Shown here: positions 1 to 10,657 of the stretch, one piece after another | Position numbering within the stretch: the first letter of the stretch is position 1 | Layout of the letters: every line of letters starts with the position of its first letter | Assembly (NCBI RefSeq): GCF_021155765.1 | Contig: NC_060112.1 | Location: 930,001 to 994,000 of the forward strand | Origin: Diprion similis | Taxonomy: Eukaryota > Arthropoda > Insecta > Hymenoptera > Diprionidae | Direction of reading: 5' to 3' | DNA length: 64,000 nucleotides | Made by a program: the position numbers and the translations under genes | Notes under the pieces: model-generated | The model's input: only the letters and a program-made list of their open reading frames with translations | What the model was told of the DNA's origin: nothing | The model's database searches: none

Positions 1-1
1 G

Positions 2-82
2 GGTAATTCAGCTTCTGTTGCTAACTGTCTCAGCATGGAGAGGGCCGAAGGTAGATGTAACGGTCGTGTATGCCAATGCTGA
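2..82 (+). CDS. possible C-terminal end of an unidentified gene entering from the left
   Basis: An open frame runs in from the window edge and ends at a TGA at 80-82. The last residues are cysteine-rich (NGRVCQC at the end). The stretch is only 26 codons, so chance is a real possibility. If genuine, it would be the 3' end of a plus-strand gene convergent with dymeclin. I do not recognise the family. Confidence 0.15.
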   Translation, partial: GNSASVANCLSMERAEGRCNGRVCQC

Positions 83-1738
83 AATGCGACATATGTTGAA
101 TTGTGGAACAAACGTTTTGGCAACTGAGCGCTAATTTCATAGAAATAAATTGGACAAAACGGACCCAAATATTCCACTAAATACATAATTTATATTCAAC
201 TGCCGCAATATCTTTGATCATCTCTAATTGATTAAAATTTTATGCCAAGAACTGCTCGGATATTTAAGTAATGGAATATCATCTTGTTTATTCTTATCCA
301 TACTTTCGCAAAAGATGCGGCGAGGACCACTCAAATGTTCACTTAACATTGTACATTTTGAATGAACGACAATCTACCATTATGACATTTATTTCATTTA
401 ATTCATTTGCTGGTTGGTGTTTCCATTCATGAATTATATGACTCTGTTTTTTAAATATTTTGAAAGATTAGAGTTGCCATCTTAGCTGGTATTTATACCA
501 ACCTTTTTTATTATACACACATTTTCCAGGGTGGACAATGTGTAAATTTATCACTGATTGCCGCAGGATGATTGGGTATGAATGATTCGGGAAGATATCG
601 GGATCAATGTAGGGATTTCCAAATACCACTGTGAAAAAACCCTATGAAATTTGTGTGCCATTTTAGATGCTAAAAAGTAAAAAATGCACATTATAATTAC
701 GTGTAACCAATTGGGTATGGCGCAGTTGAGAAATCACGTGCAATGGCTTTTCTATAATTTATAGATATTTACTCCAATGTGCCATTACATTGTTATCCTG
801 ACGTGACAAATGATATTCATTTACTGTCAGGTTTTACTTACGATAATTAATTACAGGATTTACAGTTAAAAAAATACCCACTAGTCAAAGAAATACACAA
901 AATTTCTAAACTCGAATTGACCTTTGTGTTACCATCGAATGTTCCGATTCAATTATGTGATACTAATCAAAATTAAAGAAGTCGAAGACAGAAAATAACA
1001 ATTCCAGTAGGTAGTATCTCTAGGAATAGAGAAAAATCACATCCTTGATCACCATCTACCTTTTCACTTATCACATAATGATGTGTTTCATATTCACTTA
1101 TCGCTGTACTTCAACAAAGAATTTAATTTTACATCGGATGTTTGTTTTGTCCTGGAACAGATTTCGTATGACTCTAATTTACATTTTAACACCTCAGAAT
1201 ATGGCCACGCTAGTACAAATTAAGATGATAGGTCAAATGTCATGTGAGTCATTGGTCAGCCCTACTTGATAAATTTGCACTTTGTTCAAAGTATAAGTCC
1301 GAACTGTGACGAATGCCTTCATCCGAGATAAAGTAAAGTGTAATGGGAAATAGTAAATTAGAAAATGAAGGCTTTGAAAAAATAGAACAGATATTAATAT
1401 GAAATATGTAACAAAAAAGTGCTGGATTCCGAGAGATATTATAGTGGTTTTAAAACGATTTCTAGACACATCTCAATAAAATTATTCCTACGAATATACT
1501 TGTCAATATCGATAGATATATTTCAATACAAGCACTTGATCGTCTTCAATGTTCAAATATAAAACCTTCAAGCGGATAAGTTTTCAAGTATACATATTAC
1601 TAGCTACTGACCCTAGAAAGTATATGTCTTTGTAGTATTCCGACGTAATTGGTATCCAATACACATTTCCGTATTGTACTCTTAGCGCTCATGATCTCTC
1701 ACAACAGCAGTAGCACATAAAATAACCATCTGTAAGGA
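83..1738. other. AT-rich intergenic sequence, dymeclin 3' flank
   Basis: No convincing gene is seen. The short open frames at 1045-1269 (+) and 1233-1469 (-) overlap each other and show no splice context or recognisable motif. No canonical AATAAA was found close to the dymeclin stop on the minus strand; the nearest TTTATT on the plus strand lies near 390, so the 3' end of the transcript cannot be placed. Confidence 0.5.
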
Positions 1739-4700
1739 TCAGCAAACTACGATTGTCGTCTGTTCGCTGCTGTTGGATGAAAATAATTTAATACTTTCGG
1801 CAGTCCAATGCAATAACGCTCCTTGGCAAACGACGCTCCACACGTATGGAATGAAAAATTCTTCTGGCTGTTCCTCTTCCACGTACTTAAACTTCAATTC
1901 CGGAAATTTCTAGAATAAAGAACGGTCGAAAAATAATCATACCACATTATAATTTGGAGCAATGTAGATCGTCTCTCAAATTTACCCTCATTCGGTCTTT
2001 TGGCCATTGAGTAGCCCCTTGTTCTATGGTTGCTAACACCTGACTGACACCAATGTGCGACTGATCTCTCTGCTCTAATTTGTAAGAGAAAAAGTTGATC
2101 ACCTACAACAGAAATGAAAGACAAAATTGATTACTTAATTACCAAGTTGAAAATGAGAAAATAGATTCATAAACTTTATATAAGAATAATATTTGGCAAA
2201 ACTTACAGAGTCTATATTTTGAACGATATCTTGGAAGGCCGAATGCATTCGGAAAGGTTGAAATACATCCTTTTTGTAAAGAAGAGTGTAGACGAGATTA
2301 GGATTGTGAGAAAGCTGGTATGTTAAACAACTGTTTATAATCTCTAACACCATTCTCAGTACTTCTTCAAGAACTGTCAAGTCTTGAATCTGAAAAATCA
2401 TTACCATACGACTGATTATATTTTCCGAGATTAATATATGGCACAGAAGTGAATTGTAATATTTCTTGTTGACGTGTTACTTGCCATGTCTGAACTGACT
2501 ACATTTCCATTGACATTCACAACAGCGCTATCGGTATTTCCCGATTGCATATGTATATTTGATTCCAGTCTTGCATACTTTTTTGCCAGTGTTTCGAACA
2601 AGCTCAACAACCTCTGACTAACATATGGATGCAAGGACCTGAACTGAGCTGACATGTTCGCCAAAGCCGCCAAACAATTAGTATGGAGATATTTGTCCTA
2701 ATGAGTGTTTAAATTCCTTGAGTTTCTTACAAGCATTGGTAATTACTAATTGCAAGAACTGATCAAGGTAGGAATGATTGTCTTATCTATTTGAAATTAA
2801 TAACTCACTCTCATTTTCAGCATATTGTATTGTATGGTTCGAATGACTACTAGAACCAACAATCCTCCTAGTGAAATTTCACTGATAGATCGCTCCGTAT
2901 ACCAGGTCACACCTCTCAACATCTAATTGCATAAGCCAAGTATTAAAGTCGAGGACAGAATCGCAAAGTAAAATGCATCCATTATTTAAGTATACTCACA
3001 ATTTCATGTACGTTTTTGTTAAATGTATCATCTTCACTGAGTATTAGTAAAATTATTAAGGACATGTATATGTGATGAGATGTATTATCAGGGGCGTGAT
3101 ACAGTATTTGTAGTATAGGTATCACCTAGAAAAACATTTATCACACATCAGATTTTGCCGAAGAAAAGGAAAAGACTAACAATACGATAATAATAATATG
3201 GTATTAACAATGAAGTTGAAAACTTGATTTATACTCACTAGTAACTGTATGTCTGTCCTTTTCATAATGTATGCTTTGACTGCTGGGTTTCTATGCAACA
3301 ACATGTAAAGCAGCAATGTTGTTTCATCCGTATTCGGAATTTTGCAAATAGTAGTATACAACTCATCTAGATTAAATTTAAAGGTCATTGCTGACTTCAC
3401 CGGTGTCACAGTACAGTCATCTACTAAAAAAATATTGATTTGATAAATTGATAGTGGAATTTCTTTGATGATTTATCCAAATGAAATACCTTGAGAGTCT
3501 GTGAAACTGTACAACGCATCTCTGTATGGATTATGAATGGCTGTACAGTGGTTCGTAAGAACCAAGAGTAACAAAAGCGATTGACTAGCAAGTGGAGTTT
3601 CTGTATCACGTTGTCGTTCCTCATCCTCTGCCATACCACCATTCGAAACTTGTACGTTTTTTGAATTTTTGGCCATACCCATTGTGATGACATTCCATAA
3701 GCCAGCTAAAATGTGTTTTCTTACTACACCTGATGGTCAATACTTGTTTCAGATTAGTGTTGTATAACATAGTTGCATAGATAATAGTGTTAGCCTTTCC
3801 CCAATTTTATAATAAAGTGATAAAATTCCTCCTCTGTAATCGAACTTGGCATTTTGTAATTTACCTGCAATACTTAGGACTAATCCTCCTCCATTTTCCT
3901 GTGTTAGTAAACCTGGAGGTGCATGTTCTTGTCGAACAAAATTATGCAAAAGAGTGTAGACCATTATTGAAGCATGCGCGCTTTGATCTTCGTGCATAGC
4001 TATTTTGTATACACTACTGTACTCAGCTGGGGTTTGGGAAAATAACTGAACAGATAGTAATACTAGCAAGCAGTTTACTGCTTCTAGGTGTACGACGTAC
4101 GTGAATTCCCTGAGAAAGAAAATATACAAGAAATCAACTTCAAATGTACAGAATATTCCTATTTGTGTATGGTAATCGTAGAGTATAAAGAATTACACCA
4201 CAAAATCCAGTGGAAACTACTCACGATAAGGGCACATCGATGACAATTTCTACCAAGGCCTCGAAGAATGATTCAAGCCTAGAAACAGAGCTCTCAGGTG
4301 CATTAGTCCGCTGTGGCATAGATTCGACATGCTGAATCATTTCTTCCTCTCCAACAGTTTCCAATAAATATTTTAATACACATCGTATCGCAAAGAGTGC
4401 ATTGTACGTTTGCCAAGCAAACATTATGCTGCTTTAAATAAGAATGATTGCAGGTATGAAATAAGATATAATTGCAAAAAATCAAACAGCAATTTTTTAG
4501 TGAATTTTGATATGAACTCTTTGAAAATATAACGGCTTTTTATTTGCCAGTCTCACTTTTGGTCTTGAGGGGCAGCAAGCAACTCCGTAGTTCGTTGTAA
4601 AAATACTTGTATGAGAGTGCCAAAGTTTCCTGTGTTCGGGTTATTGGCAAGTAACTGCTGACACGTTGTGTCCAATCTTGAATCGAGTTCAATTTGATCA

Positions 4701-4843
4701 TTTCTAGTCACTGGGGGACGGATGTTGTATGATAAAAACCTATTCCAGAATTGATCACTTGGGGAAATGGATTCTTTTCCAGAAAATTTAATAAGGAATT
4801 TGTTTTTGGAGAGGTCTTCGTATCGACTCGGTGTCGTACCCAT
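1739..4843 (-). CDS. DYM: Dymeclin (DYM), complete 11-exon gene
   Basis: Dymeclin is a Golgi-associated peripheral protein needed for Golgi organisation and secretion; human DYM mutations cause Dyggve-Melchior-Clausen dysplasia. Minus-strand coding exons are 4843-4557, 4428-4225, 4109-3865, 3705-3490, 3423-3239, 3125-3000, 2922-2809, 2697-2485, 2389-2207, 2102-1986 and 1909-1739. They total 2061 nt, or 686 aa (human is 669). Every junction keeps phase. The start is MGTT: Gly2 fits the N-myristoylation known for this family. Diagnostic blocks match: [14 protein letters not shown] in exon 1, [12 protein letters not shown] in exon 2, [10 protein letters not shown] in exon 4, [15 protein letters not shown] in exon 8, EIINSCLT and HNPNLVY in exon 9, and [10 protein letters not shown] in exon 11. 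All introns are GT-AG except intron 8, which appears to be GC-AG. No frameshift or internal stop was seen. Identification is confident; exon edges are inferred. Confidence 0.97.
2390..2484 (-). other. DYM intron 8 with GC-AG borders
   Basis: On the minus strand exon 8 ends in ATG followed by GCAAGT, and the next exon opens after TTTTTCAG. Phase 0 on both sides is only kept if the GC is used as the donor. The nearby GTAACA would shift the frame and lose the conserved [10 protein letters not shown] block. GCAAGT is the usual form of a GC donor. Confidence 0.75.
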
Positions 4844-4862
4844 CGTTTCACTCGTAGCTCAC
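4844..4862 (-). other. DYM 5' UTR exon edge (acceptor upstream of the start codon)
   Basis: Reading the minus strand, TATTTTAG ends at 4863 and is followed by 19 nt before the ATG at 4843. This suggests that the start codon lies just inside the second exon and that a non-coding first exon lies to the right, somewhere in 4.9-6.5 kb. The first exon itself was not located. Confidence 0.4.
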
Positions 4863-6884
4863 CTAAAATAGTATGAAACTGTAATGATATTCAACAGGTA
4901 GATGTGTCAGCGAATAAGTAAGAAAACTGCGATGCGTCATCATCACTTAACTTACAGTGACCTTTTGAAGGCAATTATCTCTGCAAATTGTGAGTCTCGT
5001 GTGCATGGCAATGCTGCTCAAGCTTATGCCACTATTTGGAGGCTCAATATGTTTCTAGAAGTTTTTGCAAAATATTTCAATGGCCAACAGTTTATTTAAA
5101 AGTTGTCTACGCTGCAAGAAACCACGTGATAAGTAAGAAGGCTGACGTGCGTAAGTAATCTTCACATTCAAAGCATGCAAGTGATGTGTAAATTGGAAAT
5201 AAAGCAACTCTCAAAACTGTATGAATCGTAGTGAAATTCCCCAACAAACAGTGTAGCAAACGTGTGCCGATAAATCAAAGTGATCGATCATTTTTTAGGG
5301 AACAAATTGTTCATAAATTTCGTCTGAATGTAGGAGATAACGAACTGAACGCATTGTGGGAGAGAATGAGGAAAATCTGTAGGTTAAAAATAAATAACCT
5401 ATACGGACTTGACTTATACACGTAACTATTTTGAAATACCGAATGTTAATTCCAATTCACGAACAGTAAGCCGAATATGGGTCTTTCATATGCTGTCTCG
5501 TATCAAGGCATTCATTCTAACCGTGTCTATAAACCACTTACAAAATAACATCGATCAAGAGGAACATTTATAATACGCAGGGCATGACACACAGCAGGTA
5601 GCAAGAGCAGCAGTTGGAAAAAAACCTGACAACTCACAACAGTGCCGTCAGATCCGATCGATATTCGAGATATACTGCAGTAAAAAGCAAGTCGAGAGAA
5701 ATCGATAGAAATCGCAGTTGCAGACGTCGCAAGTCGTCGAACCACTCCACATATTGTAGGTTTAAGCCTAGAGCATATAGTACACAGAGGGAACCAGTCC
5801 TATCCTGTGCAATAAGGGGTGAATGTAGAAAGGATAGATATAGTAGTAGGAGAATCCTTCTCTCTCTCAGAAAATGTGATTAGTCGATTCAAAATAGTCA
5901 CGTGATTATATCAGAGCTGCACCAAGCAATGCGGTAAGGGTGCAGACTGCAGTGCCCACGTAGTGCTTAAGATGCCGAAGCGTGCTGTGTTGAAATAATA
6001 TTAACAATCGCATCCGTAATCAAATTTTAGCATGGGTCTGAAATGGTGCGTTTGGAGAATACTTAGAAAGTGACAAACTAAATGATTCGAGCGTCAATTT
6101 TCACAAGTGATATTAGAAATTGTAATTAGGTTACTGTTTACATTCCCTTTGGAATCAGGTTCTCACATGTATTTGATATTACATAGATTACCAGCGATAC
6201 ATGAAATACATTATTTTCAATCATAAGTATTACGTAATATAAGCATTAACCGGTAATTCATTATTCATGTCTATACTTAATTATCGTCGATATTAAGTTT
6301 TGCTTAAATTCTCAAATATATAAGTACTAATAATATAATTATTCTAAGTGCTTAGTTAGTTTCAAGATAAGTAAAGTAAGGTACTAAGTCTAGTGTACAG
6401 TTTAATAAACTATAATCAAAGTGCCATTGTTGTACGAATAAAACTATAATTTTTTTCTTGTCGCAGTTAATGCATTGGCACATCAATGATTTCTTCAAAC
6501 CCATAATCCCAAAATTCGATTCAAACACCAAATTCGTACATCAAGTTTTCTGTCGAACAAAAATTATCCTTTTTATTACAATTGTCATGAATTCTTTAGT
6601 GTAGATATAATATAATATGTTATTATATATTATATTCAAATATACATAACTATTGCATACGATATACAATAATAATTATATACGCAATTACTGTGCATAA
6701 TATATATATAATGAAGGCAACATACACTCTTCAAAATGTGACACAAAATTTTAATTAGGTGCATATCACTGACGCGGGCACTAAATTTACCACGCTACGC
6801 TTCTGGCTTAGAAAGAGAGAGGTACTCATGTTACTTTTTCCTTCTTTGTCTCTCCGCTTTGCGGCCAACACGGACAACATATTA
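4863..6884. other. intergenic region between DYM and the LTR element
   Basis: It probably holds the DYM promoter and first non-coding exon. Several short open frames occur (4902-5099, 5231-5425 and 5614-5883, all plus). None carries a recognisable domain, although 5280-5400 is framed by an acceptor-like TTTTTTAG. From about 6150 to 6720 the sequence is very AT-rich with TATA runs. No RNA gene was recognised. Confidence 0.4.
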
Positions 6885-6888
6885 CATG
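6885..6888. repeat. target-site duplication CATG, left copy
   Basis: CATG lies directly outside the LTR start TGTAACATCC and is matched by CATG at 19619-19622 directly outside the terminal GGATGTTACA. Four-base duplications are usual for Ty3/Gypsy integrases. CATG is its own reverse complement, so it also extends the inverted repeat by 4 bp. Confidence 0.75.
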
Positions 6889-7340
6889 TGTAACATCCGA
6901 CCGCCCCACCACAATTTTTTCCTTTCTATTCCATAAACTAACCAACTACGCCTAACTTCAGTACAAGAATCTTGCAACAAACCTAAAAGTTACTAGATAT
7001 TACCTAGTTACATTCATCCAACTACCTTTTATTAATTGAAGGGGTATACTCACCTCAAAGGTCGCGAGATCCTTTTACAGAACTTCAGTAATACTACAGC
7101 TATCATTTAAACCGTTAAAAGTGTTATTTAGCATTAATCAAGCCTACAAAAAACCCCTAGAGTAAAACTACCAGGAGAGCAAAGACTAAACGCCGTATTA
7201 TAGGCAGGCATGTCTTACACGGAGTAGTTCCGTCGGTAATGATACCATAGACACAACCAACATATATCCCCGACAATACTGCGCTTGCATCTATACTTAT
7301 ACCTAATGCTTGCATACACGTATAAATACATGCATATATA

Positions 7341-7523
7341 CATTAAGAGAATAATCAATAGAGATGTGATAAATAAAATAAGATTAGAATAAGTTAGAGA
7401 TAAGAGGAGGGATGAGGTATTGTGAAGTACAAACAGAGATGGGGAAGATATAATAGATATATGTATATAATGTAACACCATATTGGTATGCAATAAAACA
7501 CACTACTACTACATGCATATATA
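7341..7523 (+). mobile_element. short retroposon fragment inserted in the left LTR only
   Basis: These 183 bp are absent from the right LTR. The insertion is bounded by a perfect 14-bp duplication (TACATGCATATATA at 7327-7340 and 7510-7523), and its body ends in CAATAAAACAC followed by an ACT repeat. A long target duplication and a simple-repeat tail are typical of a 5'-truncated non-LTR retrotransposon or SINE 3' end in plus orientation. The family was not recognised. Confidence 0.7.
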
Positions 7524-8464
7524 CCTGCCTCTTTTATATTATCAGAATACTCAATTTTATCAATATATATATATATATATATCTCAATATCTCAAAATAT
7601 CTAAACTAAAACATTCTTCTTAAATGACCAAATTATTATATTAATTGCGTTATTACTAATATTATTATATTTGAATTGTTACTATTAATCTAAATTACAA
7701 TTACATTTGAATTGTTACTATTAATCCACTATTCTTACAAACCTAAGTATCTGGGGAATTACTACGCTTATTCCCGTATCAAAGAAATACTACAAGCCAA
7801 ATCTAAGTTAACAAAACAATTTTGATTCCACATAATATTACAAGCTTGTACTACGGGCGAATCTAGTTCATACCATGTCGCACCACCGTCAACCTAAAGC
7901 TAGGTGACGCAACTCAAATTCTCAGAATCAGTGCGCTGCACTGGCAACATTGCAGAGCCTTGAGGGATATATTCAATCATAGATGAAAAAGCCTATCGGC
8001 CGATATTACTTTCCTTCAATATTAAATATTAAACATTATGAATAAACCCTGGAGGTGAAGCAACCCCGCAAACGTTAAACGCAACACACCCCCAGACACC
8101 TGTTCAACCTTGCACACCTGTGCGTTCCTTTTACGCAATTATTCTAATTCAATAATAAACCACACAGCTATTGTTTACCTAATATTAAAAGACATTTCTG
8201 AGTCCTTACATGAAGCCACCAGGGAAAAACATCCAAAATTCAAATTATTAAATATTATAAAACCGAACAAAGAAAGCTTTGGTAGCCAGCTAGAAGCTAG
8301 CCGGGCTACGCAAAGCAAACCATATAAGGTAACAACCAAGACGTTAATTAGGTCACCTTGATCGGAACCAACCACAGTCCAGCTACCCCCCAAATATTCA
8401 CTGGTGACTCAATGTAATAAATCTGTCACCCAAAAATTGTACAGGAGCATAGGAGATTTTGCCC

Positions 8465-8472
8465 TATATAAA
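8465..8472 (+). promoter_or_regulatory. LTR TATA box
   Basis: TATATAAA lies in the left LTR about 550 bp before its end and is preceded by no long open frame. It sits upstream of the polyadenylation signal, as expected for a U3 promoter that drives the gag-pol RNA rightward. Its mirror copy in the right LTR (about 18216-18223, minus strand) would drive transcription leftward into pol. Confidence 0.6.
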
Positions 8473-8675
8473 CGGGTGCAGATTGAACTCAGAGAGCATT
8501 AATTTTAATAAGTTGTAACCGTCACTTTGTCACTCTGCCTCAGAGCATTAATTTTCATAAGTTTGAACTGTTACTTTGTCACTCTGTCCCAGAGCAGTAT
8601 TTTAACTTTGTAATTGATACTTTGTTGCTCCACCCGAGAGCCTTATCCTGTGTATTTGTAATCGTAACGTAAACT

Positions 8676-8681
8676 AATAAA
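8676..8681 (+). terminator. LTR polyadenylation signal AATAAA
   Basis: AATAAA lies about 200 bp after the TATA box, which would place the R region between them. The reverse copy occurs in the right LTR near 18007-18012 on the minus strand. Confidence 0.5.
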
Positions 8682-9024
8682 CATTTAAGTGCAATTAAAA
8701 ATCAGAATCATTCAATTTAATTAAAACACCTCCAACTGCCTGGTCCTTCGCCGCTCCACGAAGCTACCTGTTGTCCTGTACTACCAAGCGCAAACAACAA
8801 GGGTAAGTTGACTTAATATTCTATTATTTCGAATTCCTTTCAAATCATCCAAAGCCCCCCATTACGCGAATTTATTGATGTTACCTATTTCACTTTAGTG
8901 ATTAGTCGGTATTGGCGACCCACAACTACTGATTGTACGTCCCAGTTCATTTCTCGCGACTCAATTTCGAATCTGATTCTAAATTTGTCCGGAATTGACC
9001 GTTAGGACGTCACATAAAATTTTT

Positions 9025-9040
9025 TGGTGCATCTGCCGGA
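9025..9040 (+). other. probable primer-binding site
   Basis: TGGTGCATCTGCCGGA starts with TGG, the complement of a tRNA 3' CCA, and lies 10 nt after the LTR edge GTCACA. The pattern TGG, about 8 nt, then CCGG is common in insect LTR elements. The matching tRNA was not determined. An alternative, TGGCGACCCAC near 8923, lies inside the inverted repeat and so inside the LTR. Confidence 0.5.
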
Positions 9041-9384
9041 AAAGCCAAACGTTAAATAACGCGGATAACTTTTTGTGACGCGTTTAACGACCGATGGGCA
9101 GCACAAATGAATCGCGTAAATTTATTAAATGAATTCCCAACGTTGTAAACATTAAAAATTCTCAAACACGCAACGATGAATAACGACTTCTGCTTCTAAA
9201 ATATGAATGAATAAATACTCTCAAAACCGAGAAGACCACACGCTAACCAACGCGAATAACCTTTTGCCACGTTTAACAAACGATTGCCAGCAAAATAAAT
9301 CGCGAAACCAATAAGAAACCTATTCAATCGACTGATTAGACAAGAGACTGAATCCCACGAACCTTCCCCCCTATGTCATAAAAA

Positions 9385-9953
9385 ATATTTCTTTAGCATT
9401 GCGCCTACTGAAATATTACAAGAATTGCTAATTTCTTCTGACGCTGCATATGGTAGCGACGCTGCAATTAGAGATTCTCCTTCCTTCCTCAACATTATCC
9501 AAGATATTTCTTTAGCATTGCGCCTACTGAAATATTACAAGAATTGCTAATTTCTTCTGACGCTGCATATGGTAGCGAGGCTGCAATTAGAAATTCTCCT
9601 TCCTTCCTCAACATTATCCAAGATATTTCTTTAGCATTGCGCCTACTGAAATATTACAAGAATTGCTAATTTCTTCTGACGCTGCATATGGTAGCGACGC
9701 TGCAATTAAAGATTCTCCTTCCTTCCTCAACATTATCCAAGATATTTCTTTAGCATTGCGCCTACTGAAATATTACAAGAATTGCTAATTTCTTCTGACG
9801 CTGCATATGGTAGCGACGCTTCAATTAAAGATTCTCCTTCCTTCCTCAACATTATCCAAGATATTTCTTTAGCATTGCGCCTACTGAAATATTACAAGAA
9901 TTGCTAATTTCTTCTGACGCTGCATGTGGTAGCGACGCTGCAATTAAAGATTC
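9385..9953 (+). repeat. five tandem copies of a 119-bp unit in the retrotransposon leader
   Basis: The landmark CTTTAGCATT recurs at 9391, 9510, 9629, 9748 and 9867, exactly 119 bp apart. Copies differ by only a few bases (for example a GAGGCTGC variant in copy 2 and GCATGTGG in copy 5), so the array is young. 119 is not a multiple of three, and each unit contains stops in several frames, so it is not coding. It lies between the primer-binding site and the first ORF, where packaging signals usually sit. Confidence 0.92.
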
Positions 9954-9968
9954 CTCTTGTTCCTAAAT

Positions 9969-9988
9969 CCCCCCCCCCCCCCCCCCCC
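9969..9988 (+). repeat. poly(C) tract of 20
   Basis: Twenty C residues lie between the leader repeats and the first ORF of the element. Such a tract is prone to length errors in sequencing and assembly. Confidence 0.85.
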
Positions 9989-10014
9989 AAATAACCGCTT
10001 CCGTCCAAGACTAC

Positions 10015-10628
10015 ATGCCTAGACGAACCAACAATAAAAGAGGAGGAAAACGCAAGACAGAAAAGACACTCATTAAAAACGCACGGACAGTTACTTCAAC
10101 CGACCCAAATAACCGAATACCAGATTACGTGGAAAAATTATATTTAAATCCTAATAAACCACAATTAGAAACAAAGAAGAAGTTAAACGATATATAGAGA
10201 GCATCAAATCTATACATTTCGCTGAGCCCACTCGACCATCGACGATTAGCTCAGAGGACGCAGAAATAAGAAGAGCGCTCCAAGAAATTTCCGTGCAATT
10301 CCCTTATAAACTACCACCAATTTGGACCCCCTTCCCCTCAGGATCCGAAAAAGCGTCGACTAAATCAACCTCCGGTGCCAGCCGCGTAATAAACAATAAC
10401 GTAGTTAAAGCAAGCACCATTAATAAGGAGGTGAAACCGAAATCTGAATCCGCACCGGGAAACGCCATAGAAATCGAGGAAATAAGGAAAATCCTACGAG
10501 AGGTCGCGATTCCCAATCCCGTAACCCCTCTTTCCGAGGAAAGTCCGCTGTGGGAATTAACACCCATTTCGATTTCTCCCCCATCTCAACCTCCGGCTCC
10601 TTTCTCGCGTTTTTTTTTAAATTCTTGA
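10015..10628 (+). pseudogene. broken upstream ORF of the retrotransposon (pre-gag)
   Basis: The frame opens with an ATG at 10015 and a basic N-terminus (MPRRTNNKRGGKRK) and stops at 10195-10197. From about 10160 a different frame is open through 10628 and looks like the continuation, so a one-base indel near 10150-10175 probably split a single ORF of roughly 200 codons. The second part is Pro/Ser-rich and ends just after a run of nine T. It does not join the gag frame, because stops lie between. No known domain was recognised; it could be a separate accessory protein or an old N-terminal part of Gag. Confidence 0.5.
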
Positions 10629-10657
10629 GATATCGAACTTCAACCGCGTAATCATAC

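Larger units (their letters stand above)
6889..9014 (+). repeat. left LTR (forward orientation)
   Basis: It starts TGTAACATCC and ends GTCACA, so it has the TG...CA borders of an LTR. It is 2126 bp, or about 1943 bp without the 183-bp insertion at 7341-7523. A TATA box (about 8465), polyadenylation signal (8676) and primer-binding site just beyond the right edge fix its orientation as U3-R-U5 from left to right. Three imperfect ~60-bp repeats sit at about 8488-8635 (CAGAGCATTAATTTT followed by CTTTGTCACTCTG). The same sequence in reverse forms the right LTR. Confidence 0.88.

Noticed and set aside
8110..8393. Open frames on both strands of the left LTR, repeated identically at 18295-18578
   Set aside because: They are identical only because the LTRs are inverted copies. 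Frames overlap on both strands, and no motif or splice context is seen.
9385..9953. CRISPR-like regular array
   Set aside because: The 119-bp units are directly adjacent with no unique spacers, and the context is a eukaryotic retrotransposon leader.
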